Shown here: positions 18,017 to 26,647 of the stretch, in pieces
How positions within the stretch are numbered: the stretch's first letter is position 1
How the letters are laid out: the number at the start of each line of letters is the position of its first letter
NCBI GenBank assembly: GCA_045595185.1
Contig: JAZNZX010000014.1
Span: 1 to 64,000 of the forward strand
Length of the DNA stretch: 64,000 nt
Direction: 5' to 3'
DNA from: Fimenecus sp045595185
Lineage (GTDB): Bacteria > Bacillota > Clostridia > Oscillospirales > Acutalibacteraceae
Program-made: the position numbers and the translations under genes
Notes under the pieces: generated by a model
What the model was told of the DNA's origin: nothing
What the model saw: only the letters and a program-made list of their open reading frames with translations
The model's database searches: none

Positions 18017-18892
18017 TTGAGCGGAGATTTACATTGTCATACAAGATTATCTGACGGAACTTTAGGCATTGAAGACCTTATTGCATTTGCAAAGAAAAAA
18101 GGGCTTGAAACTATTGCTATTACTGACCACGATTGCCTTGCAGGTACAGTCAGAGGAAAAATCATTGGTGCTCGTCACGGTATTCAGGTTATACCTGGTG
18201 TTGAGTTATCTTCAACTGACGAAGAAGCTGGAAAGCAGATTCATATTCTTTGCTATTTACCTGATGCACCTGATATGCTTGAAGGCTTGTGTAAAAGAAA
18301 TTCATTGGCAAGAAAAAAGGCATCTCATTTTATGATGCTCCAGACTGCTAAACGTTTCCCCATCTCCACAGAGTTTATTATTAAATGTGCAACAGGTTCA
18401 ACTAACCTTTACAAAAAACACATTATGCAAGCTCTTATTGAATGTGGTTATACAGATTCCTTTAATGGTGAACTTTATCAAGCTCTCTTCTCTAAATCAA
18501 GTGAAAACAACATCCTTGTAGAAGCTAAATACGAAAGTGTTAAAGATGTAATTGACATTATCCATACTGCAGGTGGTATTGCAGTTCTTGCTCATCCATA
18601 TGCAAGTGATTGTGTTGATGAAATTTCAAAGTATGTTGAATACGGAATTGACGGAATTGAAGTTTTCCATCCAAGTGCTGACGAAGACCAACAGGCAAAT
18701 CTTAAGAATATTGCTTCAAAACACAAGCTCTTAATGACAGGCGGTAGTGATTTCCACGGTCTTTATAATACATATAAGGTTTCATTGGGTGATTATGCTA
18801 CTCCTGATGACTGCTTACACGCATTGCTTACATTCAAATCAAAGCAAAAGAGATTGCAGAAAAAGTTAGCACAACAAGCATCAAACGAATAA
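18017..18892 (+). CDS. PHP-domain phosphoesterase (YciV/TrpH-like), TTG start
   Basis: A predicted phosphoesterase or 5'-3' exonuclease of the RNase AM (YciV) type. All PHP motifs are present: GDLHCHTRLSDG, AITDHDCLAG, PGVELSS, AVLAHPYA and TGGSDFHG. I place the start at the TTG at 18017, which has GGAGG 9 bp upstream and gives 291 residues beginning with the first metal motif. An ATG 29 codons earlier lies inside the promoter and encodes an unlikely hydrophobic leader. An unknown gene follows 43 bp later. Confidence 0.88.
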   Translation: MSGDLHCHTRLSDGTLGIEDLIAFAKKKGLETIAITDHDCLAGTVRGKIIGARHGIQVIPGVELSSTDEEAGKQIHILCYLPDAPDMLEGLCKRNSLARKKASHFMMLQTAKRFPISTEFIIKCATGSTNLYKKHIMQALIECGYTDSFNGELYQALFSKSSENNILVEAKYESVKDVIDIIHTAGGIAVLAHPYASDCVDEISKYVEYGIDGIEVFHPSADEDQQANLKNIASKHKLLMTGGSDFHGLYNTYKVSLGDYATPDDCLHALLTFKSKQKRLQKKLAQQASNE

Positions 18893-18935
18893 TACTATTT
18901 TAGTTTGAATAAATTATAAACAAAGGAGGGTTAAT

Positions 18936-19505
18936 ATGCTCTTTGACGATAGCGATGTAAAAATCTTTACTGACAGCGATACTTCCCCTGAATCTTCTCA
19001 CGAGGTCCATGTTATTGCTGAAATGACAAAGCACAGAAGTAACGGAAATATAACGAAGGCAAAAAAGCTTGGCAAACATCTTGCTGAAATTTTTGTTGAT
19101 GAACCAAGTCTTTTATCTCAGCTTGAAGGTGAAGTTGGTAAAATCCGGTGTAATGAGGATGATATGTACCAGATTAAAGTCCTTCTCGTTTTTACTGCTG
19201 AATATTGTATAAATCATTATCTCCCTGCAACATTGTTATCAAATACAGCTGTTAACTCACTTTACGATACGGTTATTAAAAAAGCTCAGGCATTTTATGA
19301 CAGACTTGATGATGCTGCTGAATACAGTTTCTATTATCTTGCTGTAAGAAAAGGATACGACATTTCAAAAAATATCGGTGTTTCCTTTGCGATGCTTTGT
19401 GGTGAAGATAAAGACGAGTATTACACAAATCTTGGCAAACGACTTTTTGAAGTTGCTGAACACGAAATTACAAAAATCATTGACAGTTATCAATTTGAAA
19501 AATGA
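18936..19505 (+). CDS. Conserved-looking unknown protein (189 aa)
   Basis: A soluble, mostly helical protein that I do not recognise. It has no signal peptide, membrane segment or obvious catalytic motif. The centre (MYQIKVLLVFTAEYCINHYLPATLLSNTAVN) is hydrophobic and helix-like. AAAGGAGGG precedes the ATG. It probably shares the promoter of the PHP gene and ends at a strong bidirectional terminator. Confidence 0.8.
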   Translation: MLFDDSDVKIFTDSDTSPESSHEVHVIAEMTKHRSNGNITKAKKLGKHLAEIFVDEPSLLSQLEGEVGKIRCNEDDMYQIKVLLVFTAEYCINHYLPATLLSNTAVNSLYDTVIKKAQAFYDRLDDAAEYSFYYLAVRKGYDISKNIGVSFAMLCGEDKDEYYTNLGKRLFEVAEHEITKIIDSYQFEK

Positions 19506-19516
19506 GATGAAAAATT

Positions 19517-19541
19517 CCCTCTGTTTGCTTTAAACAGAGGG
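19517..19541. terminator. Bidirectional terminator
   Basis: CCCTCTGTTT (19517-19526) pairs with AAACAGAGGG (19532-19541), with A and T runs outside. It serves the convergent 18.9-kb gene and nfo. Confidence 0.9.
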
Positions 19542-19547
19542 ATATTT

Positions 19548-20378
19548 TTATTTGTACAAGGATTTTAAGAATGCGATTTCACGAGCGTAGCCATCAAGCT
19601 CGTTTGGAGTTTCAAGGAAAAACGGTAAATCGCGAAGTGCAGGATGATTTATAATTCGCTCAAAGGCTTCTGCACCGATTGAGCCATCACCTATTTTTTC
19701 GTGCCTGTCCTTATGGCTTGAAAACGGATTTTTACTGTCGTTTATATGAATTGCTTTTAAACAGTCAAGACCTATTACCTTATCAAACTGTGTTAAAACA
19801 CCGTCAAGGTCATTTACAATGTCATATCCACCATCATAAACATGGCAAGTATCAAGACAAACACCCATTTTTTCTTTAAGCTCTACACGGTCAATAATTT
19901 CGCGAAGCTCTTCAAATTTACTGCCCACTTCACTACCCTTGCCTGCCATTGTTTCAAGCAAAACAGTAGTTGTCTGTTCTTTCCACATAATTGAATTAAG
20001 TAAATTTGAAATCATTTCAATGCCTGTTTCAATGCCTTGACCGACATGACTTCCCGGATGAAAATTGTAAAGATTATCAGGAACAAATTCCATTCTTTTA
20101 AGGTCATCAAGCATTGTATTATAAGCAAATTCGCGGACATATGCTTTCTCAGCACAGGCATTAAGAGTATATGGTGCATGAGCAAGAATTTTCGCAAAAT
20201 TCTTTTCTTTAATCATATTATTAAGCTTTTGTGCATCATCAGGGTCAATTTCTTTCGCACTACCACCTCTTGGGTTTCTTGTGAAAAACTGAAATGTGTT
20301 GGCACCTATTGAAAGTGCCTCACATCCCATATGATAAAAACCTTTTGATGACGACAAATGACAACCTATATTAAGCAT
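19548..20378 (-). CDS. nfo: Endonuclease IV (deoxyribonuclease IV)
   Basis: An AP endonuclease of base-excision repair, 276 residues. It cuts 5' of abasic sites with three zinc ions. Typical segments are GCHLSSSKGF at the N-terminus, NTFQFFTRNPRG, HAPYTLNAC, NFHPGSHVGQG, LLETMAGKGSEVG, VCLDTCHVYDGGYD, HINDSKNPFSSHKDRHEKIGDGSIG and FFLETPNE. Its ATG overlaps the stop of the cohesin-like gene by one base (TAATG), so translation is coupled to a surface protein, which is an odd pairing. Confidence 0.97.
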   Translation of the reverse strand: MLNIGCHLSSSKGFYHMGCEALSIGANTFQFFTRNPRGGSAKEIDPDDAQKLNNMIKEKNFAKILAHAPYTLNACAEKAYVREFAYNTMLDDLKRMEFVPDNLYNFHPGSHVGQGIETGIEMISNLLNSIMWKEQTTTVLLETMAGKGSEVGSKFEELREIIDRVELKEKMGVCLDTCHVYDGGYDIVNDLDGVLTQFDKVIGLDCLKAIHINDSKNPFSSHKDRHEKIGDGSIGAEAFERIINHPALRDLPFFLETPNELDGYAREIAFLKSLYK

Positions 20379-21706
20379 TATTTACCTCTGTATTTTTCTT
20401 CAACAATTATTTTTTGCTTTTTATTTTTACCACGATAACCCTTTGTAACAAAGAATACAACAGTACCGATAACAACTGTCAAGACACCTGCTGTTGCAAG
20501 AAGAACTATGTATATGTATGATGGATCATCAGTTGGGTTTTCCTGTTCATTTTCGTATGTTGTAGGTTCAAACAATGAAAAATCTTCCTGCGTTGTCGGA
20601 CTTGTAGTAGGCTCTGTTGTTGGTTCAGTTGATGGCTCTGTTACAGGAACATCCGTTGTAACCTCATCAGTAGTAGATTCTTCAACATTTGTTGTTGATT
20701 CGTCTGTTGTACTTTCCTCAGTTGAGCTTGTTTCTTCGCCCTTACCAACAGTAACAGTATAAATTACTGTCCAGTTATTTGATTTCGCTGTAATTTTTAC
20801 AACACCTTCTGAAACAGGAGTTACAACACCGTTTACATCAACTGTTGCAATCTTTGTATCTGATGATGTCCAAGATGTTTTATAATTATCACTTGTATCA
20901 GCAGGCACTTTAACAACTGCTAATTTAAGAGTCTTACCCATTTCAACAGTTCTTGATGTACTGCCGTATGCCTTAATACCTGTCTGTGGAACATTTACAG
21001 TTACCTTACAGGTTGCAGTCTTTGCACCAACCTTTACCGTAATTGTAGCGGTACCACCACCTGTTGCAGTAATAACACCGTCGTTTGAAACTGTTGCAAC
21101 ATTATCGTTTGATGATTGGAACAAGATAGTTTTATCTGTTGAGTCTTCAGGTGTAACTGTCACAACAAGCTTATGAGTTCCGCCTTTCTTAAGTGTAACA
21201 CTTGTTTTATCAAGAGTCACCTTTTCGGCAGGAATATCAACCTTATTGGAAACTGTAACATAGCTATGGGATACTGTACATGTATGAACTACACCGTCTG
21301 AATCCGTATTTTCTGTACTTGACAATGTAAGTTTTGATGTGCCTGATTCCTTAAGAATCTTAAATTCAACAGTAAATACTGTACCTGATGTCTTCGAATA
21401 CATACCTGAAAAATTAACAGAAGAACCGGTATCATAGACACTACTTCCGGAAACGACAGCATCACCCTGTGTACAGCTTACAACCTTAAGGTCAGCAGAA
21501 TTATATGCTAATGACACATTTGCTCCCCAAAGCTCAACTGACGATGAAAGAGTAACGCTGACTCTTATTGTATCACCTGTTGCACCGATAGCTGAAGAAA
21601 CTGAATAATGAACATTGGATTCAGCAGACACAGGTATAACAAGAGTACTTGACATCATTACAATTATAGCAATCAATAATGATAAAATTTTTGTAGTCCT
21701 TTTCAT
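20378..21706 (-). CDS. Membrane-anchored surface protein with cohesin-like and BIG2 domains
   Basis: A cell-surface protein of 442 residues. The order is signal peptide (about 1-30, ending PVSAES), a cohesin-like beta-sandwich (about 33-150; GDTIRVSVTLSS, WGANVSLAYNSADLKVVSC, VFTVEFKIL), two BIG2 Ig-like domains (about 160-320), a Ser/Thr/Glu/Pro-rich linker, one membrane helix (YIYIVLLATAGVLTVVIGTV) and a basic cytoplasmic tail. In ruminococci cohesins bind dockerins to build cellulosome-like assemblies; no dockerin is encoded in this window, so that role is only possible. The ATG start has AGGTG in front. A GTG three codons earlier is the alternative. Confidence 0.85.
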   Translation of the reverse strand: MKRTTKILSLLIAIIVMMSSTLVIPVSAESNVHYSVSSAIGATGDTIRVSVTLSSSVELWGANVSLAYNSADLKVVSCTQGDAVVSGSSVYDTGSSVNFSGMYSKTSGTVFTVEFKILKESGTSKLTLSSTENTDSDGVVHTCTVSHSYVTVSNKVDIPAEKVTLDKTSVTLKKGGTHKLVVTVTPEDSTDKTILFQSSNDNVATVSNDGVITATGGGTATITVKVGAKTATCKVTVNVPQTGIKAYGSTSRTVEMGKTLKLAVVKVPADTSDNYKTSWTSSDTKIATVDVNGVVTPVSEGVVKITAKSNNWTVIYTVTVGKGEETSSTEESTTDESTTNVEESTTDEVTTDVPVTEPSTEPTTEPTTSPTTQEDFSLFEPTTYENEQENPTDDPSYIYIVLLATAGVLTVVIGTVVFFVTKGYRGKNKKQKIIVEEKYRGK

Positions 21707-21776
21707 AAAAATCACCTATATGTAAGTATATAAATATAATATAATATTTAAAATAAAAAGTCAATTGACAGACAAG

Positions 21777-21811
21777 CAAAAAGTGGTAAGGAAAAATTTA
21801 CCTTACCACTT
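21777..21811 (-). terminator. Terminator of mgtE
   Basis: AAGTGGTAAGG (21781-21791) pairs with CCTTACCACTT (21801-21811). On the minus strand it runs into Ts. Confidence 0.9.
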
Positions 21812-21817
21812 AAAATT

Positions 21818-23158
21818 TTATAAATTCAATAATGATGATGCTATAAAGAAATAAATAAGAAGCGTAACAGCATCAACAATTGTGGAAATAAACGGACTTG
21901 ACATTACAGCAGGGTCAAAACCAATCTTTTTTGCAATTACAGGAAGTATTGAACCAACAACCTTTGCAAAGACAACAGCAGCAATCATTGTAATGCTCAC
22001 AACAAGTGCTATTTCCCAGCCCACATTGTTAAAGAGCATAAGCTTTATGAAATTCACTATTGCCAATGTTATACCGCAAACCAAAGCGATTGAAAACTCC
22101 TTAAAAACAACCTTCAAGGTATCTCTGAATTCAATCTCGCCCAATGAAATACCACGAATAATTGTTGAAGATGACTGGTTACCGCAGTTACCGCAAGTAC
22201 CTGTAAGCATTGGAATAAATGCAGTCAAGACAACGCAAGATGTCAACGCCCCCTCAAAGTGAGTGATAATTTTTTCCGTAAATGTTGCTGAAACCATCAA
22301 AAGCATAAGCCAAGGAATACGCTTTTTAAAGTTCTCAAAAACGCCCATTTTAAGATATGGCTTATCAGTAGGTGTAATCGCAGCCATCAATTCCATATCT
22401 TCTGTGATTTCTTCCTGCATAACATCAATAGCGTCATCGACGGTAATAATGCCGACAAGTCGATTTTCTCTATCAACAACAGGAAGTGCAAGAAGGTCGT
22501 ACTTATCGAAAAGGTCAGCAACAACTTCTTTATCTTCAGAGGTATTAACGGAGATAACATTATCCTCCATTATCTCACGAATTGTTGCATTTTCGTCAGC
22601 AAGAAGCAAATCCTTTGCAGTAACAACACCTTTAAGTTTTCTTTTGCTGTCAGTAACATAACAGGTGTAAATTGTTTCTTTGTCAACACCTGTTCTACGA
22701 ATTCTCATAAAAGCATCGGCAACCGTCATTGAGCGTTTAAGGTCAACATACTCAATTGTCATAATACTTCCTGCAGAATCCTCAGGGTATTTTAATATTT
22801 CATTGATACTTTTACGGGTTTCAGGGTCAGTATGCTTTAAAATTCGTTTTACAAGGCTTGACGGCATCTCTTCAATAAGGTCAACAGCATCGTCAACATA
22901 TAATTCATCAAGAACTTCACGAAGCTCGGAGTCACTGAAGGCACGGATAAGCTGTTCCTGATATTCCGGCTCCATATTAACAAAAACTTCCGCTGCAAGT
23001 TCCTTGTTAAGCAGACGATATATGAGAGTCAGCTCGCGTTCTTCAAGCTCCATGAATATTTCAGCAATATCCTGTTCGTTCATTTCGTCAAGAAGCTCTT
23101 TCAATGCTTTCCAGTTCTTATTCTGTAAAAGCTCAATAATTACTTCATAGTTTTCCAT
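21818..23158 (-). CDS. mgtE: Magnesium transporter MgtE
   Basis: A Mg2+ channel/transporter of 446 residues in the usual order. An N-terminal helical MgtE_N domain (1-125; LPSSLVKRILKHTDPETRKSINEILKYPEDSAGSIM) comes first, then two CBS domains (about 130-255) that sense cytosolic Mg2+, then five membrane helices from about 280 with the conserved TGTCGNCGNQSSSTIIRGISLGE. AAAGGAG precedes the ATG. Expression is under an M-box leader with a terminator, and a possible upstream ORF ends 3 bp before the start. Confidence 0.97.
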   Translation of the reverse strand: MENYEVIIELLQNKNWKALKELLDEMNEQDIAEIFMELEERELTLIYRLLNKELAAEVFVNMEPEYQEQLIRAFSDSELREVLDELYVDDAVDLIEEMPSSLVKRILKHTDPETRKSINEILKYPEDSAGSIMTIEYVDLKRSMTVADAFMRIRRTGVDKETIYTCYVTDSKRKLKGVVTAKDLLLADENATIREIMEDNVISVNTSEDKEVVADLFDKYDLLALPVVDRENRLVGIITVDDAIDVMQEEITEDMELMAAITPTDKPYLKMGVFENFKKRIPWLMLLMVSATFTEKIITHFEGALTSCVVLTAFIPMLTGTCGNCGNQSSSTIIRGISLGEIEFRDTLKVVFKEFSIALVCGITLAIVNFIKLMLFNNVGWEIALVVSITMIAAVVFAKVVGSILPVIAKKIGFDPAVMSSPFISTIVDAVTLLIYFFIASSLLNL

Positions 23159-23161
23159 TTC

Positions 23162-23278
23162 TCACATCTCCTTTATGAAATAAGATATGTGAAACACGGC
23201 GAGTTTTTTAGAAAATGCGGAACAATACCGCATTGGTACTCGGAGGTTTCGAAAGTGTACTTCGGTACGTGTCCACAA
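23162..23278 (-). CDS. Possible upstream ORF (38 aa) in the mgtE leader
   Basis: Between the M-box terminator and mgtE a TTG codon (23276-23278) follows AAAGGAGTGAAAA at good spacing. It opens a 38-codon frame ending in TGA at 23162-23164, one codon before the mgtE ATG and in the same frame. The mgtE ribosome site lies within its last codons, so its translation could be coupled to mgtE. A GTG two bases further on (23276) would instead give a 22-residue peptide ending at 23208. A hairpin with arms AATGCGG/CCGCATT lies within the frame. Whether it is translated is unknown. Confidence 0.4.
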   Translation of the reverse strand: MWTRTEVHFRNLRVPMRYCSAFSKKLAVFHISYFIKEM

Positions 23279-23301
23279 TTTTCACTCCTTTATCTTTATA
23301 A

Positions 23302-23506
23302 TAAAAAAATCATTTTCGCAAGAACGCAAAAATGAGGTCAATATTACCATACATTTCGTTCAAGCTTTAGCTTCGCAGGGCGATGAAATTACATTAAATC
23401 ATACCTTGTTTTTCGATATGACCTGCTGACCTGCTAATAGTGTCTCCACCATTTCGCGGCAGTAATCCGTATCCCTGTGGTAGCCTTACCTACCGAATGT
23501 GTAATT
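23302..23506 (-). promoter_or_regulatory. M-box (ykoK) Mg2+ riboswitch with terminator
   Basis: Read on the minus strand, the leader carries the M-box core: GGTAGGTAAGGCTACC, then GGATACGG, ACTGCCGCGAAATGG, TGGAGACACT and AGCAGGTCAGCAGG, closed by pairing of ATTACACATTCG with CGAAATGTATGGTAAT. An intrinsic terminator follows (23311-23334, a stem of nine pairs with one G-U, then seven Ts to 23302). In this class Mg2+ binding favours termination, so low Mg2+ should switch mgtE on. Confidence 0.93.
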
Positions 23507-23525
23507 TATATTTTGTTGCACATAT

Positions 23526-23554
23526 ATTATCAACCTAAAATTTCTGTTTGTCAA
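23526..23554 (-). promoter_or_regulatory. Promoter of the M-box/mgtE transcript
   Basis: On the minus strand TTGACA (23549-23554) and GATAAT (23526-23531) are 17 bp apart, just upstream of the aptamer. Confidence 0.85.
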
Positions 23555-23668
23555 TACGATTTTTAAATTTTTATGGTTAAAATACACACTTTTTGAAACT
23601 CATATTTAGTATGTATTAACAAAAATTATCTTTTTCTGTTCATTTTTTGTTAAAAATCATTTTTTAGA

Positions 23669-23697
23669 TTGAATATACTAACTAATTGTGTTAAAAT
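23669..23697 (+). promoter_or_regulatory. Promoter of the MFS transporter gene
   Basis: TTGAAT (23669-23674) and TAAAAT (23692-23697) are 17 bp apart, with TG two bases before the -10 box. A ribosome site AAGGAG follows at 23721. Confidence 0.7.
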
Positions 23698-23734
23698 TAA
23701 GTGATTATAAAAACACAGTTAAGGAGTGCATAAA

Positions 23735-26260
23735 ATGAATTTAACTCAAACAGTCAGAGACGGTGTTGACAAGGTTAAAACCTATTGGAAAACACCGCCC
23801 AGAGGTTGTTACATGAACTACCGTGAAATTGCTGCTTATTCAGGTGGCGGTATCGGTGCTTACATGATTATTACACTCGGTAATGCATGTCTTTTATCAA
23901 TGGGTAATACACTTATCTCATCAACTCTCGGTGTTGGTCCGACAGATATGTATTTACTCTATGTTATCGCTGTTCTTGTAAACATTCCTTTTACAGGTCT
24001 TCGTGCAACAATCATCGATAACACAAGAAACAAAGCAGGTAAATACCGTCCGTACATAGTTACGATGGCTATACCTTCTGCCATTATATGTAATTTGATT
24101 GTATGGTTCCCGTACGATAAGCTTAGTCTTATTGTCGGCGAAGGTATGATTTTCGGCAAAGAGAAAGATTATGTTGCAAAATGCGCATTGATTCTTATTC
24201 TTAATATTGCACTTAACTTTATCTACTACTTCTTCTATGACGGATATGAGAATCTTATTCACGTTCTTTCACCTAACACACAGGAAAGAACCGATGTTCA
24301 GGCAGTCAAGAGTGTTGTTTATTCATTTGCTCCGACAATAGTAAATCTTTTCACTCCAATCATTGCTCGTAACATTTTCCACACAAACACAACAGATATT
24401 CGTGTTTACAGATTCCTCTACCCTATTCTTGCCGTTCTTGGTATTCTTCTTTGTATTGTTGTTTATAAATATACGGAAGAAAAAATTGTTCAGGCAAGAA
24501 CTCACGTTGTTCAGATTAAATTTACTGACGCTCTTCGTGCAGTTGCAAAGAATAAGTATTTCTGGATTATCTCACTTGCAGGTTGGATTGGTTTCCTTGA
24601 ATCAGCATACGCAAACATCCTTAACTGGCTTTACAACTACGGCGGTGCTTGTAACGGTAATGTTTATGGTCTCGTTGTTACTCTTTACGGTAACGCATCT
24701 CTTTGGGGTATGATTGCTGCTCCGTTATGTATCAGAAAATGGGGCAAAAAATCTGTTCTTGTTGTTACAAATATTATGAACGTTGTATTCATTCTCATGA
24801 TGCTTCCGTTCACTCAGGAAATCAATAACTTAACAATCTGGCTTGTTATGGGTTGTCTTTATCTTAATGCACTTATGGGTTCATTTGCTCATATTCTTAA
24901 CCCAACAATTCAGGCTGACATCCGTGACTATCAGCAGTATCAGACCGGTGAAAGAATCGACGGTATGTTCTCTGCTGTTGCTACAATCGGTACTATTATT
25001 ACTCTCGGTACTTCAGCCGTTCTCCCTGTTATCTATGAAAAGGGCGGTATTACTGCTGAGAAAGCTAAGGAAGTTACATCAAACCCTGAAGTTCTTAATC
25101 GTGTTCTTGGCGATGGTAAAACAGTTGGACAAATTCTTACTGAACAGTTTGAGGCCGGTCAGAACAACTACATTAATCCAAACTCAGCATTGTACGACTT
25201 AGATGTTTTCCTCCCTCTTGTTCATGCTCTTATCATTATTGCCGCTGTTGGTGCATTTATGAATGTTATTCCTTTCTTCTGGTATGACTTTGACGAAAGA
25301 AAACAGAAGTCTGTTATTCGCGTTCTTAAGGTTCGTGCTCTCTTTGAAGACTATGCAAATGGTGTTACAAAGGATGAACAGCTTGTTGAGGGTATTGATA
25401 TTATCCGCGATGCAAGAAAAATGGCAGCAGAACAGCCAAAGGCTGTTGATAAGAAGTCATATAAATCAATTAAAGACAAGGCTCTTAAAAAGGCTGCTAA
25501 AAAAGCATATAAGGATGCTCTTGGTTTTAATGAAGAAATTGAAATTTCCAAGTTTGTTTGTGATGAGCTTGATAAATTCGGAACTGATGTATTCAGATAT
25601 CAGTACAGTGTACAGAAAGAAATTTACAGTGCAGGTCTTCAGGGTCTTAAGCTTATGACTCTTGACGAAATCAACGCAGAAATGACTACTGCAAAGGCTA
25701 TGCCAAAAACAACTGAAGAAGAAAAAGAAATCCGCAAATTTGCTATTGAAGTTGCAAGAAACAAAAAATCTTCTTACAAAGCTCTTAACAAGTATTTTGC
25801 AAACGAGGAACTTGTTCAACCTGACTTCTCTGAACTTGAAAAAATCTTTGATGTTGAAGATGCTTGCGATGAAAAACTCAAGGCTCTTTATCTTGAATTA
25901 AGAGATACAAAGAAAGCAAAAGATTCAGCAAAAGCTAAATCAATTAAGGCAGACATCAAGGCTTATGAAAAGAAAAAAGCTGAAGCTCGCAAAGCTTCTA
26001 AGGCTGAAATGGATAAGCACGCATACTTTGCACGTGCGGCAAAGCCTTACCTTGATGCTGAAAAACTTGTTAAGCAGGAAGAAAACTACAAACATCTTGA
26101 TGAAATCACAGAAATGTATGACGATGCAAAAGCTCGTTATGAAGCTGCTATGGCTGAAGCTGAAGCAAAAGCTCTTAAAGAAAAAGAAGAGCAGGCTGCT
26201 TATGCAGCACAGTTAAAGGCAGAAAAGGCTGCTAAAAAGGCTGCGAAGAAGAATAAATAA
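23735..26260 (+). CDS. MFS (GPH-type) sugar:cation symporter with long charged C-terminal tail
   Basis: The first roughly 510 residues form a twelve-helix transporter that resembles the glycoside-pentoside-hexuronide:cation symporters: PRGCYMNYREIAAYSGGGIGAYM at the start, DNTRNKAGKYRPYI after helix 3, and IQADIRDYQQYQTGERIDGMF in the second half. The remaining 330 or so residues are extremely rich in Lys, Glu and Ala (KALKKAAKKAYKDAL and EAEAKALKEKEEQAAYAAQL) and should form long cytoplasmic helices or a coiled coil. Ordinary members are about 450-500 residues. The start is the ATG with AAGGAG 8 bp upstream, giving 841 residues. It has its own promoter and terminator; the substrate is unknown. 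Confidence 0.85.
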   Translation: MNLTQTVRDGVDKVKTYWKTPPRGCYMNYREIAAYSGGGIGAYMIITLGNACLLSMGNTLISSTLGVGPTDMYLLYVIAVLVNIPFTGLRATIIDNTRNKAGKYRPYIVTMAIPSAIICNLIVWFPYDKLSLIVGEGMIFGKEKDYVAKCALILILNIALNFIYYFFYDGYENLIHVLSPNTQERTDVQAVKSVVYSFAPTIVNLFTPIIARNIFHTNTTDIRVYRFLYPILAVLGILLCIVVYKYTEEKIVQARTHVVQIKFTDALRAVAKNKYFWIISLAGWIGFLESAYANILNWLYNYGGACNGNVYGLVVTLYGNASLWGMIAAPLCIRKWGKKSVLVVTNIMNVVFILMMLPFTQEINNLTIWLVMGCLYLNALMGSFAHILNPTIQADIRDYQQYQTGERIDGMFSAVATIGTIITLGTSAVLPVIYEKGGITAEKAKEVTSNPEVLNRVLGDGKTVGQILTEQFEAGQNNYINPNSALYDLDVFLPLVHALIIIAAVGAFMNVIPFFWYDFDERKQKSVIRVLKVRALFEDYANGVTKDEQLVEGIDIIRDARKMAAEQPKAVDKKSYKSIKDKALKKAAKKAYKDALGFNEEIEISKFVCDELDKFGTDVFRYQYSVQKEIYSAGLQGLKLMTLDEINAEMTTAKAMPKTTEEEKEIRKFAIEVARNKKSSYKALNKYFANEELVQPDFSELEKIFDVEDACDEKLKALYLELRDTKKAKDSAKAKSIKADIKAYEKKKAEARKASKAEMDKHAYFARAAKPYLDAEKLVKQEENYKHLDEITEMYDDAKARYEAAMAEAEAKALKEKEEQAAYAAQLKAEKAAKKAAKKNK

Positions 26261-26280
26261 TTGAATAAAGTATTCAATGA

Positions 26281-26306
26281 GCCAACACAATTGTGTTGGC
26301 TTTTTT
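26281..26306 (+). terminator. Terminator of the MFS transporter gene
   Basis: A perfect palindrome GCCAACACAATTGTGTTGGC (26281-26300) followed by six Ts. Confidence 0.96.
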
Positions 26307-26323
26307 GTAGCTTATTACAACGA

Positions 26324-26512
26324 TAAATTGGAGTTTGTCGGGATGTTTAAGGTTAGTGTCATTCTGAGGAACAAAGTGACGAAGAATCTCTGTCCTATTT
26401 TAATAGACCCTTCGTTTCAATCAGGATGACTGATGAAATGCGAGAGATTCTTCGCTACGCTCAGAATGACTTACCAAATTGGTTGTTCATCCCGATAAAT
26501 TATAATTTGCAT
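26324..26512. repeat. Palindromic intergenic repeat, family A copy 2
   Basis: The first 69 bp equal copy 1 at 17667. The right arm ends CGCTCAGAATGAC (26470). The outer repeat CCCGATAAATTATAATTTG is at 26491-26509, and a further CCCGATAAATTATACTTTG follows at 26565. The centre differs from copy 1. A separate hairpin GCAGGC/GCCTGC lies at about 26528-26545. No gene is credible between 26261 and 26647. Confidence 0.85.
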
Positions 26513-26592
26513 AATTAAATAATAACGCAGGCGTGGAAGCCTGCCACTACTCGAAATCAATCATCCCGATAAATTATACTTTGTATAATGAG

Positions 26593-26627
26593 AAAAATTC
26601 CCTGTACTTTTGTGAGTACAGGGAATT
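26593..26627 (-). terminator. Terminator of rpoD
   Basis: AATTCCCTGTAC (26596-26607) pairs with GTACAGGGAATT (26616-26627). On the minus strand it runs into Ts. Confidence 0.9.
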
Positions 26628-26647
26628 ATCGTTTTTATTATATTATA

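Noticed and set aside
17754..18044. Minus-strand frame of 96 residues
   Set aside because: It runs through the family-A repeat and the promoter of the PHP gene on the other strand.
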